Shown: positions 11,574-22,945 of the stretch, piece by piece | How the letters are laid out: each line of letters starts with the position of its first letter | Numbering within the stretch: the first letter of the stretch is position 1 | Origin: Carettochelys insculpta | Taxonomy: Eukaryota > Chordata > Testudines > Carettochelyidae | Assembly (NCBI RefSeq): GCF_033958435.1 | Contig: NC_134145.1 | Coordinates: 33,197,501-33,261,500 of the forward strand | Direction of reading: 5' to 3' | Length of the DNA: 64,000 nucleotides | The notes under the pieces: generated by a model | The model's input: only the letters and a program-made list of their open reading frames with translations | What the model was told of the DNA's origin: nothing | Database searches by the model: none | Translations under genes and position numbers: made by a program

Positions 11574-11575
11574 TG

Positions 11576-11612
<37 letters not shown>
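11574..11612. repeat. CT/CA compound microsatellite
   Basis: A run of CT dinucleotides passes directly into CA dinucleotides. Confidence 0.95.
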
Positions 11613-11613
<1 letters not shown>

Positions 11614-12184
11614 CCCGTCTTGTGATTGCTTATAGTTACCAAAGGTGCTCACTCTAATCCATTGGCCAGATGGATTAGATGCGAGTGTGGAGCAAGGTTC
11701 TGTTGATCCAGATCAATACTCCAATGTTGACAAGACAAGAAGAAGAGGAACCCAACCCTGCAGTGGTGTGCACATCTTTTATAGCTTGTAGTCCATAGTC
11801 CTGGTTCTGTCCCACTGCCCCAGGCACTCTGAGTCACCAGTCAATAGCAGATGGGTTTGATCCTTTCCCACTGCTCCAGGTTTCTGTGTGACTCATCACC
11901 TACAGATGGGACTTAATCTTCCTCTCTGGATGGGTCACCGCTGTAGAGTCCAGTTCTCATTGTTCTTCAGCCACCAAGTCTTTGTTGTCCAGACAGGTGG
12001 GCTCCAGAGGCTAACTCTCTAACCTACCACATTCACACTTCCAGATGCATGTCATGCACCCAGTCTCACACAGAGATGGTACAAGGTTTACAGACTAATA
12101 CAGCAGAGCACATCCCTCAAAATGGAGTCTTTAGGTACAATATGGAGCTAGATACAGAATGGTACAAAGCTCCTATTTAAATAA
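11613..12184. other. Unclassified, possibly old repeat
   Basis: Moderately GC-rich, with phrases such as gtccagacaggtgggctccag that suggest a dispersed repeat, perhaps LTR-derived. I could not find matching termini or coding sequence. Confidence 0.25.
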
Positions 12185-13722
12185 GATCATAGAATCATAG
12201 AAGAGTAGGACTGGAAGGGACCTCGAGAGGCCATCGAGTCCAGCCCCCCGCCCTCGTGGCAGGACCAAGCACTGTCTAGACCATCCCTGAAAGCCATCTA
12301 TCTAACCTCTTCTTAAATATCTCCACTGATGGAGACTCTACCACCTCCCTTGGCAATTCGTTCCAGTGTTTGATCACCCTGACAGCTAGGAACTTTTTCC
12401 TAATGTCCAACCTGAACCTCCCCTGCTGCTATTTCAGTCCATTGCCTCTTGTTCTATCCTCAGAGGCAAGGAAGAACAAGTCCCTCCCTCTGCCTTATGA
12501 CACCCTTTTAAATACCTGAAAACTGCTATCATGTCCCCCCTCAATCTTCTCTTTTCCAAACTAAACAAGCCCAATTCTTTCAGCCTTTCTTCATAGGTCA
12601 TGTTCTCTAGACCTTTGATCATTCTCGTTGCTCTCCTCTGGACCCTCTCCAATTTCTCCACATCCTTCCTGAACTGCAGTGCCCAGAACTGGACACAATA
12701 CTCTAGCTGAGGCCTAACCAGCGCAGAGTAGAGCGGGAGAATGACTTCTCGTGTCTTCTTCACGACACACCTGTTAATGCATCCTAGAATCATGTTTGCC
12801 TTTTTCGCAACAGCATCACACTATTGACTCATATTTAGCTTGTGGTCCACTATAACCCCCAGATCCTTTTCTGCTGTACTCATTCCTAGGCAGTCCTTTC
12901 CCATTCTGTATGTGTGACACTGATTGTTCCTTCCTAAGTGGAGCACTTTGCATTTGTCCTTATTAAACTTCATCCTGTTTACCTCAGCCCATTTCTCCAG
13001 ATCCTGTTGAATTATGACCCTATCCTCCAAAGAAGTTGCAACCCCTCCCAGCTTGGTATCATCTGCAAACTTAATAAGTGTACTTTCTATGTCAATATCT
13101 AAATCGTTAATGAAGATATTGAACAGAACCGGTCCCAAAACAGACCCCTGCGGCACCCCACTAGTTATACTTTTCCAGCCGGATTGAAAACCATTAATAA
13201 CTACTATCTGGGTACGGTTATCCAGCCAGTTGTTCACCCACCTTATAGTAGCCCCATCTAAGTTCTATTTGCATAGTTTATTGATAAGTATATTATGTGA
13301 GACCGTGTCAAATGCTTTACTGAAGTCTAGGTATACCACATCCACCGCTTCTCCCTTATCCACAAGACTTGTTATTCTATCAAAGAAAGCTATTAGATTG
13401 GTTTGACATGATCTGTTTTTAACAAAGCCATGCTGGCTGTTCCCTAGCACCTTACCACCTCCCAAATGCTTGCAGATGATTTCTTTAATTAGCTGCTCCA
13501 TTATCTTTCCTGACACAGAAGTTAAGCTGACTGGCCTGTAGTTTCCCGGGTTATTCTTGTTCCCCTTTTTATAAATGGGTACTATATTTGCCCTTTTCCA
13601 GTCTTCTGGAATCTCTCCCGTCTCCCACGATTACCAAAAACGATTGCTAAAGGCTCAGATACCTCTTCTATCAGCTCCTTGAGGATTCTAGGATGCATTT
13701 CATCAGGCCAAGATATGGGGTA
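12185..13722 (-). pseudogene. CR1 LINE, 5'-truncated RT and 3' end
   Basis: Minus-strand translation gives CR1 reverse-transcriptase blocks in order: DEMHPRILKELIEEV, VYLDFSKAFDTVSHN (motif A), SGVPQGSVLGP (motif B), FADDTKLGG (motif C), KCKVLHLGRN, DLGVIVDHKLN, and the C-terminal [10 protein letters not shown] and [10 protein letters not shown] regions. The copy ends in the repeated catagaat motif (12185-12203), the reverse complement of the CR1 3'-terminal octamer. Several frameshifts and stops divide it into three open pieces (about 13265-13516, 12821-13237, 12434-12793). The endonuclease and 5' end are absent. A relatively young but dead copy. Confidence 0.92.
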
Positions 13723-16700
13723 ATACAGGCAAATGCAAAAAAAATACATGGTAATGCGAAGGTTCTATTAAAATATCCCTATCTATTTAGGGCTGCTACA
13801 TATGATACAATGATATGCCAGTAGGCTCTGTGCATTCTCGGATTTTTCTCAATACACACTGCAGACCACTTCTTATGGGCTCAGTCAGCAAGCACTGACT
13901 AGTGGGACAGGACAGTGATACAGACCTGGCATGACCCGCAATGGCGTCTGAACAAGGGTAGATTAAAAAAAAGGTTTTTTAATATAAATTTGATTTTTTT
14001 ATTTTTAATCGTCAATAAAGTAATACATTTATTATTTAAAAATAACGGTTACAATTAAATCTCACCACAAGCATGCAATGCATATGCTTATAGTCTCATA
14101 AAAGATTAATTAATGTCCCTAGTCTGTCCATCCTAACAACTAGCTCTTGCTTCTTGAACGTTCTGGGCTTTGAATTTCTGTTTCTCTATCGACTAAAAAG
14201 AAACGTGTGAAGAAAGACAGGAGCTGGATAGGACTGTTTTTGGCCTGTGCTTATGTGGTGAATGACCTTGGCCAAGCAGATCAGTGGAGTTAGTTAAGAA
14301 GTTATCATACAGACAGAAAGACAATATATCGGAAAGAAGGGAGGCAACAGGGAAAGAAACAGTAGAGTGGACTAGAAAGAAAAAGGGAAGACTTTATTCA
14401 GCATGCACACAGCTTTCCACACTCACCCACACTTTTGCCACAGAAAAACTATCACGTCTCCTTGGTGTAAGAGACCCTATCAGGGATTCTTTGGAAAAAT
14501 GCATTCCCTGAACATTTTGAAAAGGCAGAGAGGGCTACCGAGGCTTAGGCAAACTTGTGAATATATCTACTTTTGTACATGGCATTTAATTGTGACTTTT
14601 ATCATAGAAAGATGTTAAATTTTGTGGAGTGATACAAAGATTTTAACAAGTTTCACATGAGGCGATCATCCTCCTTCAGGATCTCTATTATAGCACAGGT
14701 GGGTATTCTACTTACTGTGCAAGGCTCTCATGAAATTTTTTAACAATGTCATGCCATTTTCAAAATAAATAACAAACCACGCTGAACAGTGTTACAATAA
14801 AATAAATTATTGAACATACATAGCAGTAGGACAAAGTAAAACCTAATTAAAAAAAAGTTTGGCATTCACTCAAATTTGTGTTTTTATGGTCACTGATTTG
14901 TCTGGGAGGTTGGAAAATGTTTTCTGCATCTTGAGGTGTGGAACAGTGGTTGAAGGGCATGAGTGCTATGAAAGCAGTACTCCCAGAATGCACTGTTCTC
15001 CGGATTAGTTGGTGACAAGAAATTTTGAGGAAAGGGTGCGTTCCTTGGAGTTGAAGAGAGGGGTGTATCCTGGCACATGGAGTTCTGAGGGAGAGAGCTG
15101 CAGAACCCATGTAGTTTAGGGTGGTGTCCTTCAATATGTCAATATATTCTTCACTAGGGTTGTCTGCCTTTTTACCCTCCTCAGCAACAGTGCCTGAGAG
15201 GTACTAGCCAGTGCCCCATCCTTTTCTCCTCTGTATCATGATTAAGGAAACCTCAACTCCTCTTGTCTTTTTTCATCCCACTCTGCTGGGATGCAGAAGT
15301 GAGGTTGATAAACATGTCGGTACTTGTCCTCTGTCTGTCTATCTTCATAAATAAATTGGTCAGGTATGATAGTTCTCATTGATAGACCCATATCCACGGT
15401 CATGCCAAAGTGTTAGATACTATGGAGTGAAGGCATAAGGGGGAATCAGTTATTGTCCAAACTGTTGCTGTTTCCAGATTTTGGAATTCCTTTCCAAATA
15501 TTCTTCCCAGTCTACAGTGAGCTGGGAGATGGTCCAATGCTTTCCAATATTCTTCCTTCTTGGTGCAGGACAGCTAGGCTTGTGGTGATGAGGAGTGGCA
15601 GGGGGATGGGCTGGGACATCTGAAGAGCAGTTCACAGATTTGCATGTTTGTGCTGCTATGCCAGTGGAAGAGCAGAGAGGAAGACAGGCCAACAGGGAGA
15701 GGCCACTATACAGGCAGCAGGGCTGACAGCCACTGCAGGCCTTGGGGCAAAGTGGGAGGGGGTGGTTCTATGCCCCAGAAGGGTCGGGACCAGGGCAGAG
15801 CCAAGGGCAGTTAGCTCTTAGTGCCACCCGGGCCTCCAGCCATGTAGCGCGGCAGAGCATCACTCCCGCAGCACTTCAAAGGGGCCTGGAGCTCCAGCCG
15901 CAACAAAGCAGCGGTGGCAGCATCCAGAGTGACAAGCCCCTTTGAAAACCCAGGCCCTGGGGCTAGTGCCCCCTTCCCTGTCCACATCAGCAGGCCTGGA
16001 TACAGGCAATGCTGGGAGATCTGCACTGCCGTGCAGTCGGCGTGCCAAAAGAGAACACGAATATCCAAGGATCGGCATAAAGTAATTCATAAAATAAAAA
16101 TGGTTCCTCAGTAACCCAAAGAGGCAACGCCTTAAAAGATTTCTTTCCCTTTTGAAATGTCTAATATGCGTAGGATGATTTACCTCAACAGAGCTGAAGT
16201 TTGCTCAAAAGCTGAAGGAAAGCATTAAGTCAGAAAAGCATGTGTAGCATATGTATGCCTTCCTTTCAATCTCTCATTTTAACCCACAGGACAGAACTTC
16301 TCCTGACCAGGTGGAAGGGGAGGGCTGTTGAAAGGAGAGAGATGAAGCAATAAGCACCATTGTTAATAATGTGGAGATGGGACCTGGTACGACAAAGTGG
16401 TGGCTGTGTATCTGCGTATTTCAGAGCAAGAAATAGTAGAAAGTATTGTAACTCTCTGGCACAGCCCCCAGTTTGGCATCCAGCATGGAAATTAAATACT
16501 GAGGTGGTGGAGGAAGACTAGCCCCACATGGTAGTATCCTGAGTGATTTGAATTTCCCAGTGCATACAGCTGTATTGTGACATCGCACATAACACTTATT
16601 AGAAGAGGTGTCCCTCCTATACAAGCTGGGTTTCCACAAAAAACTCAGGTCGGTCCTCTACTTGTGACTTTTGGGAAGCGGTCTTCTGGGTCTCTAGCAT

Positions 16701-16876
16701 TGTCTGAGTTGGGGTTCAGTGGATTAATGAGACCCCAGAATGGAGGGTAAATGCCCTCTGCATTTGCATGAATATCTTCAATGGAGTCCATAATGTGTTG
16801 TGCTTCAGGATGGTATTTCTGTCAAAAACATGGTCCAGCTAATCACAGTAACTTCAGACCACACAAGCTCTTCATA
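13723..16876. other. No gene supported
   Basis: Mixed unique sequence. 15700-16030 is GC-richer with overlapping short frames but no domain. I see no exon that I could assign. Confidence 0.35.
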
Positions 16877-16982
16877 GTATCATAGAACAATAGGGCTGGA
16901 AGAGACCTAAAAAAGCCATCAAGTCCAGCCCCCTGCCCTAGGCAGGACCAAACGCACCCCCAGCCCTCTTCCAGAGACCTTA
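16877..16982 (-). mobile_element. CR1 LINE 3'-end fragment
   Basis: The sequence atcatagaacaatagggctgg followed by gacctaaaaaagccatcaag and tccagccccctgcc is the reverse complement of a CR1 3' untranslated end. About 105 bp, 5'-truncated. Confidence 0.85.
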
Positions 16983-17458
16983 TTATTGTCCATAATGTTT
17001 TTATGACAAAACCCTGAGAAGCACAGAGCATGACTGCTGTATGATCAGTATTTTTACTCGATATGTATCAATTTGACATAAGTTGCACTCAAAGTGCCTG
17101 GTCTGGCTGTGGCCAACATTTTAACAGAGAATTGACATCTCATTAAGATGACCCAAGAGCAAGAGGACTCACATACAGGTAGAACAACAGACAAGCCAAT
17201 CCAGGTAGCCAGCAAAACTGCACAGGAGACCAGATGCAGAACAGTTGTTTCAGGACAGGGATGCAGCCATACTACTTTGCTGCTGGTAAACTTACCTCAC
17301 GATTTAGACAAACCTGCCTCTAAAGTGGGTTTCTTATCACAGGTAAAATACCAGATGACTCGCAACAAAAACCTTTGGCATACGGATGGAAGGCGCCTTA
17401 TCACAAAGTAACTCAGGTTAACCCACAATTTGTTTAAAGTGCTGATAAACCCTCAGTC

Positions 17459-17787
17459 CAGCGATGGGCAACCTAAGCTATTGAGTGGCTCTCTGGCTCA
17501 GTGGGCTGCAACACTATCATAACACAGATGGTCTCCTGGGACAGAATAGTTTTTACTAACGGCACTTGTGTACTTCTAATTTGCAGTGTCGATTGAACCA
17601 CAGTAGTGCTTCGATTGGCAGCAGAGCAAACAAGCACACAGCTCTCCCAGTCAATGCGTGCAATCAGCATGCACCTCACTTCACGTGCCTTGCTTTATGT
17701 GCATGTCACTTCAGTAATACTGGCAGGAAAAAAAAACAAAACCCTATATGGATGGAAATCAATGGAACCCGACAACCAATGGTAAAC
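17459..17787. mobile_element. Left part of a hAT-like element split by Harbinger
   Basis: Starts cagcgatgggcaacc, a hAT-like terminus. The proposed right part lies beyond the Harbinger (22362-22417), where gtttgcccaccaacgg gives an imperfect inverted match. The flanks ccctcagtc and cccctagtc are similar but not clean. The nesting is inferred. Confidence 0.4.
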
Positions 17788-18111
17788 AAAAGCTACGTCT
17801 ACACGTGAAGCCTACATCGAAGTAGCTTATTTCGATGAATAATGTCTACACGTCCTCCAGGGCTGGCAACGTCGATGTTCAACATTGACATTGCGCAGCA
17901 CCACATTGAAATAGGCGCAGCGAGGGAACGCCAAAGTAGCGCACAACGAAATAAGGGTGCCAGGCACAGCTGCAGACAGGGTCACAGGGCAGACTAGCGC
18001 TTCCGGGGCAACAGCTAGCCGCTCCCTTAAAGGGCCCCTCCCAGACACACTCAGCCTGCACAGCACGCGGTCTGCAGAGCCATAGGCACGCACACCTTGG
18101 GCAACGCAGTC

Positions 18112-19509
18112 ATGGACCCCCAGCAGCAGCAGCAGCCAGAGGTCCACCCAGCCGCCCCTGCAGGAGCAGTGCTCGCCCTGCTCCATGCCATGCAGGAGGC
18201 AGCTGAGCACCTCCTTGCCACAGAGGAGGAGATGCCCGCAGGGGAGAAGGACGCAACCCCCAACCCTGCAGCACCCCGACCCCCCCGCCACCTCATATGC
18301 CGCCGGCTGTGGAGCTACCCCACCAGCACCGACTGGTGGGAGCGGCTGGTGCTTGGGGAGTGGGACGACAACCGCTGGCTCAGGAACTTTCGCATGAGCT
18401 GGCAGACATTTATGGAGCTATGCCAGTGGCTCACCCCCGCACTCAGGCACCAGGACACCGCCATGCGGCATGCCCTCCCTGTGGAGAAATGGGTTGGCAT
18501 TGCTGTCTGGAAGCTGGCCACTCCAGACAGCTACCGATCTGTGGGACAGCAGTTTGGCGTTGGCAAGGCCACCGTCGGGGCTGTCCTCGTGGAGGTAAGA
18601 GGACCCACGGGGGAAGGGCGGGGAGGCAGCCCTGGCAGGGCAGGGGGGCCCTGGCAGGGCAGGGCAGGGCAGGGCAGGGGAGCCCTGGCAGGGGAGGGCC
18701 ACACACACCCTGCTAACCCCTCATTGGTGCTCTCCCATGTGCTTCCCCTGCAGGTCGTCCACACCATCAACGCCCTGCTCCTCCACAGGCTCGTGAGGCT
18801 GGGGGACCCAGATGCCACCATCGCGGGCTTTGCCACCCTGGGCTTCCCCAATTGCTTCGGGGCTCTGGATGGGACTCACATCCCCATCCACGCCCCGGAG
18901 CACAGTGGAGGACGCTACATCAACCAGAAGGGCTACCACTCAGTGGTCCTCCAGGCCTTGGTTGACAGCCGGGGCCGTTTCCAGGACATTTATGTGGGCT
19001 GGCCTGGCAGCACCCACGATGCCTGGGCTTTCCGGAACTCGGGCCTGTGCCGCCAGCTGGAGGTGGGGACCTACATCCCCCAGCAGGAGATCCCTGTGGG
19101 GGACACCACCATGCCCCTCTGCGTCATCGCAGATGCGGCATACCCCCTCCGGCCCTGGCTCATGCACCCGTACACGGGCCAGCTCTCTGCCAGCCAGGAG
19201 CGCTTCAACCAGAGCCTGAACCACACGCACCAGGTGGTGGAGCGCTCATTTGGCCGCCTCAAAGGGCGCTGGAGGTGTCTCCTCACGCGCCTGGATGCGG
19301 GCCCCACCAACATCCCCCAGATTGTGGGTGCGTGCAGCGCCCTACACAATCTGGTGGAGAGCAAGGGGGAGGCCTTCTTTCAGGGCTGGGCTGTGGAGGC
19401 TGGCAGGGCTGATGTGCAGCCACCCGCTGCCCCCAGTCGCCAGGTGGACCCCGAAGGGACGCGGGTCCTGGAGGCCCTACAGGCCCACTTCGATGAGGCC
19501 ACGGGGTGA
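18112..19509 (+). CDS. PIF/Harbinger DDE transposase (DDE_Tnp_4 type)
   Basis: Spliced length is about 412 residues (exon 1 18112-18594, exon 2 18754-19509). A helix-turn-helix-like segment SYRSVGQQFGVGKATVGAVL lies at about residues 139-158. The catalytic core follows: Asp about 200 in GALDGTHI, Asp about 288 in IADAAYPL, Glu about 324 in VERSFGRLKGRW, with VGWPGSTHD between them as in the DDE_Tnp_4 family. The enzyme would cut and join element ends, leaving 3-bp target duplications. I take the ATG at 18112 (MDPQQQQQ); upstream in-frame codons up to 18097 lack ATG. The intron is a multiple of three and open, so an unspliced 465-residue form is also readable. No stop or frameshift is seen, so it may still be functional. 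Poly(A) signal at 19624. Confidence 0.92.
   Translation: MDPQQQQQPEVHPAAPAGAVLALLHAMQEAAEHLLATEEEMPAGEKDATPNPAAPRPPRHLICRRLWSYPTSTDWWERLVLGEWDDNRWLRNFRMSWQTFMELCQWLTPALRHQDTAMRHALPVEKWVGIAVWKLATPDSYRSVGQQFGVGKATVGAVLVEVRGPTGEGRGGSPGRAGGPWQGRAGQGRGALAGEGHTHPANPSLVLSHVLPLQVVHTINALLLHRLVRLGDPDATIAGFATLGFPNCFGALDGTHIPIHAPEHSGGRYINQKGYHSVVLQALVDSRGRFQDIYVGWPGSTHDAWAFRNSGLCRQLEVGTYIPQQEIPVGDTTMPLCVIADAAYPLRPWLMHPYTGQLSASQERFNQSLNHTHQVVERSFGRLKGRWRCLLTRLDAGPTNIPQIVGACSALHNLVESKGEAFFQGWAVEAGRADVQPPAAPSRQVDPEGTRVLEALQAHFDEATG
18595..18753 (+). other. In-frame 159-bp intron of the transposase gene
   Basis: Donor ggag|gtaaga and acceptor cttcccctgcag|gtc flank a G-rich, repeat-like insert. It splits the conserved transposase at the same place where the second Harbinger copy in this window also breaks homology (near 42290-42425). 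The insert length is 53 codons without a stop. Confidence 0.8.
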
Positions 19510-19623
19510 ACGCTGCCAGGCCCCCCACTGCACCCCCCCATTCTCCACAACACTCCCTGCCCCTACACCCACACCACGGAGCACCCAACAGCACACCCCC
19601 CCCCCACCCACTTTTCTTGGACA

Positions 19624-19629
19624 AATAAA
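19624..19629 (+). terminator. Poly(A) signal of the transposase gene
   Basis: AATAAA about 115 bp after the transposase stop codon at 19507-19509, before the convergent gene. Confidence 0.6.
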
Positions 19630-20044
19630 AGCAGACACTTGTTTGTGAAACCAAACTTCTTTACTGCAACTCTTTTCTTACTAGTAATAACTAAAGGAAC
19701 GTCTAAGTAACTTCATATTATATATGTATGTATATATTAACCAAAAAAACCAGGGATAACAAGGAAGGGGAGAACTATTTACATGGGGGGGGGAAGGATC
19801 AGACTGTGAAAACGGGGGTCACAAATAAATAAATACAAACTATATACAAGGCCAAACAACAAAACAGTGGGGGGATATATACGGGGCGGGGGGGGCCACG
19901 TCCTGGGCCCCATGCCCCTATAGTCCAGCACTGGGGGTGGGCGGCCAGGATCCCCGCCTCGGCCGCAGCCCTGGCCGGGGCTGGCTGGGGGCCGGGCGGA
20001 CCGGAAGATATGGCCGGCGAGTGTCAGCTGGCCCCAGGCCTCCC

Positions 20045-21922
20045 TCAGCGGAATGGCCCTGGGCGGCGGGTGGCGGGGCAACGGCGGACGGAGCGGCAAC
20101 AGGAACAGCGGGTGGAGCAGGCAGGGCGGGTGCAGCGGCAGCTGGCGTGGCATGGAGGGGCCAGGTAATCTGCTATGCAGTTGAATGTCTCCATGTAGGC
20201 CCCCCATGCCTCTTGGCGCCAGGCCAGCGCCCGCTTCTGCAGGTGGAGGCAGCCTTGCTCCACCCACAGCCGCTGCTCCGTGACCTCCACTTGCTGGCGG
20301 TGGAGGGCTAGCAGCTGGGTGTCCGTCGGCGGCGGCTGCTGCTGCTGGGTCTGCCGTCTTGCCCGCCGTCGGGCCGGTCGGTCCTCCGCCGAGGGGCTGG
20401 CCTGGAGCAATGGCCCCGGAGGGGATTCCGGGACCACTGAAGCCTCGCCGGCGCTCTCCAGTCCTTCCGATGGTGCAGCTGCAGAACACGAGGGGGGGAA
20501 GAAGAGTGGAGACAGCCGTTTGTGTGGGCCCCGAGCCGTGGCCCTTGTCTCCCCACCCCTGTGCTGCAGGTTCCCCATCCCCGTCCCCGGGAGATGCTGC
20601 TGTGATGGGGTTCAAGGGTCCCCCTGCACTGTACCCCGTCCCCTGGCGGGAGTGACTCTCACTTCACTCAGCAGGTCTGACAGGAGAGGTTTCTTAGGCA
20701 ACAGATGCCCAGTTTCTCCCAGAAGCGACAGTACAGCAGTCAGAGACAGTCCTTCCAACCCGTCCTGGGGAGAAGACCCCGAGGGGTGCCCCTCTGGGGT
20801 GTAGCTTTCCCCCTCCTCAGGCAGGCAGCCTTTTAGCTCTCCCTTCCCCTAGCCTCTAACTGCAGCCCCCGATTCAAACCCAGCTCGGCTCCTCCCTCCT
20901 CTTTGTTCAGGGCAGAGGTGTAACCTGCCAGTTGTAGCCCCAGGATCATCCTTAGCCACTGGGAGCTATTCAGCTTGTTGCTCATATCTAGCCTGATTCT
21001 CGCATTTGCACTCCCCCCACTCCATCACATGCTGCTGCTGCTGGGTGTCCCACCCCCTCCTCCCCGGGGACCCTAGAGGTTCCACTCTCCCCTGCCCCGG
21101 GGATGGGGCATGGCACTGTCGTGCTGGGGGTTGGGCAGGGGCTGATGCACTCCTGTGAAGGACATGCCACTGCTGTCCTTGGGGCCATGGTCATCTGGGC
21201 ATGTGGAGGGCCCTGGCCACATATTTATTACCCCCACCCCTCAACTCCGGGGGTGTACACCAGGGGGGGTACATACCTGTAGGTCCACTCCCCCGGTCGG
21301 AGGACACCCGAGGGGCAGACGCCTGGCTGCTGCTCCGGGATGGCAGGAGGATCTGGAGCCCGGTGTCGGTGGAGGAGGAGTCCCCCCCCTCCTCCTCCTC
21401 CTGCTCCGGTGCCCCGGGGATGGGCTCCAGGGGGGGCCCCCAGGGTGCGGGGCTTGCCTCCGGGGCGGACTCCAGCGCCGGAGCCTGCTGGGGCTCCTCA
21501 GCCGAGGTGTCAAGCGTGGCCGGAGGGGAGGAGGTGTGCCGGGGGCCCAGGATGTCCCTGAGCTCCCTGTAAAAGGGGCAAATGACAGGGGTGGCCCCAG
21601 ATCGGCCGGCCGCATCCCGGGCCCGGGCATAACCCTGCCGCAACTCCTTGACTTTACTCCGGACATGGTCTGGAGTGTGGGCAGGGTGACCCCGGGCGGC
21701 CAGGCCCTCAGCCAGCCGAGCAAACGCATCCACGTTCCGCCTCTTGCTCCCCATTACCTGGAGCACCTCCTCCTCGCTCCAGAGCCCCAGCAGGTCCCGA
21801 AGCTCGGCCTCCGTCCAGGAGGGGCCCCGCTGCTGCTTCCTGGCCTGGCTCCTGCCCTGGCTACCCTGGCTTCCCTTCGGGGGTGTTCCCTGAGGGCACT
21901 GGGGGGGCTGCCGGGCGGCCAT
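20045..21922 (-). CDS. Harbinger-encoded Myb/SANT-like DNA-binding protein
   Basis: Two exons: 21922-21277 and 20478-20045. The donor is cctacag|gtatgt and the acceptor is ttctgcag|ctgcacc. The split codon joins in phase to give GPT-AAPSEGL, a 359-residue protein. Residues about 34-127 form a Myb/SANT-like domain (GPSWTEAELRDLLGLW ... RSKVKELRQGYARARD ... CPFYRELRDIL). An acidic low-complexity region follows at about 170-190, then a basic patch RPARRRARR (about 249-257, possible nuclear signal) and a helical Gln/Glu-rich tail (about 267-321). In Harbingers this partner binds the element ends and assists the transposase. The intron (20479-21276) contains a solo LTR. No stop is seen in either exon. 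The start at 21922 is the first Met before the domain. Confidence 0.85.
20601..21029. mobile_element. Solo LTR inside the Harbinger Myb-gene intron
   Basis: Begins tgtgatgggg and ends ctccatcaca, so it has TG...CA termini with short inverted ends. It is flanked by a perfect 6-bp direct duplication tgctgc (20595-20600 and 21030-21035). Length is 429 bp with no coding sequence. This is the signature of an LTR retroelement or endogenous retrovirus reduced to one LTR by recombination. The family is not identified. Confidence 0.75.
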
Positions 21923-22361
21923 GAGGTCCTTTGGGGGTCTGGGTGGCTGAAGAAGAGCGTGCAGGCGAGCCGCGTGTTATTGCTGCTGCCTGCACGCTCT
22001 CTCAGCTTCCTGCACAGAAAGGGAGGGGGTGGGGACCTTTAAGGGGCCGCTCCACGCGGCCACCATTGAGCTGAGGGGCTGGAGAGAGCGTCTCTCAACC
22101 CCTCAGCTGATGGCCGCCATGGAGGACCCCGCAATTTCGAAGTTGCGGGACGCGCAACGACTACACGTTCCCTACTTTGACGTTGAACGTCAAAGTAGGG
22201 CGCTATTCCCATCCCCTCATGGGGTTAGCGGCTTCAACGTCTCGCCACCTAACGTCGATGTTAACATCAAAATAGCGCCCAACACGTGTAGCCGTGACGG
22301 GCGTTATTTCGAAGTTAGTGCCGCTACTTCGAAGTAGCGTGCACGCGTAGACACGGCTAAA

Positions 22362-22417
22362 ATGTCTCATAAGCCACACATAGAACCCTGATGGGCTGCA
22401 GTTTGCCCACCAACGGT
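22362..22417. mobile_element. Right part of the hAT-like element split by Harbinger
   Basis: Contains ccctgatgggctgcagtttgccc and a terminus like gtttgcccaccaacgg, resembling hAT right ends. Proposed partner of 17459-17787. Confidence 0.35.
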
Positions 22418-22861
22418 TTCATCCCCTAGTCTAAGTACTTGGCTCTTGACAAGAAAATCCTGTTTTTATTTTACTACATACCATGTATTTGTTAAAAATG
22501 TTGGACCTTACAGAAGTCTTTCTTACCCTGGATGCACACTAAGTCCCCACTGATTTCAGTGGGAAATACATATGCATGCAGAAGATAGAGCATAAGTTTT
22601 AAGTGAAATTCCATCTTTTCCTCCTCATCAAAAAAATTACTTCATAGCCTGCAGGCCCCACTCCCTTTGCCTACCGAAAAACAATCTATGTATGTTCATC
22701 CTAAAGTTAACCTGCCTCAGCTTATGACTTTTAGATAAGCAATCCTCCTGGAATCTAAACCAGCCTTTTTCAAGGTCACAGAGGTACCCATTTAAAATGG
22801 GAGTCCTTGTTCAGATGAATTTTCTCCAAATCTTGTGACATACTGTTACAATTACAGGAAA

Positions 22862-22945
22862 AACTATTACTTAAGTTAAACTGGGGCCTGCAGCATGTGG
22901 CTTTGGAGCCGCATGCAGCTCTTTAAGGACTTCTTTGTGGCTCCC
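22862..22945. mobile_element. hAT-type fragment (agctctttaagg type)
   Basis: The phrase gagccgcatgcagctcttta with flanking catgtggcttt and tgtggctccc resembles the internal part of a common hAT family with 'gagccacatgtagctc'-type sequence, as also seen near 430. No termini found. Confidence 0.4.

Larger units (their letters stand above)
17791..22358 (+). mobile_element. Full-length two-gene PIF/Harbinger transposon (4.57 kb)
   Basis: Left end agctacgtctacacgtg and right end (reverse complement) agccgtgtctacgcgtg form imperfect terminal inverted repeats. The 3-bp duplication aaa flanks them (17788-17790, 22359-22361). Inside are a plus-strand DDE transposase gene and a minus-strand Myb/SANT-like gene, converging tail to tail. 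This is the standard two-protein set of Harbingers, in which the Myb-like protein helps the transposase enter the nucleus and bind the ends. Subterminal regions repeat TTCGA-containing motifs. Both reading frames are open once one intron each is removed. A solo LTR sits in the Myb-gene intron. Confidence 0.9.

Noticed and set aside
20280..20804. Plus-strand frame of 174 codons opposite the Myb gene
   Set aside because: Shadow of the minus-strand exon and the solo LTR; no domain.
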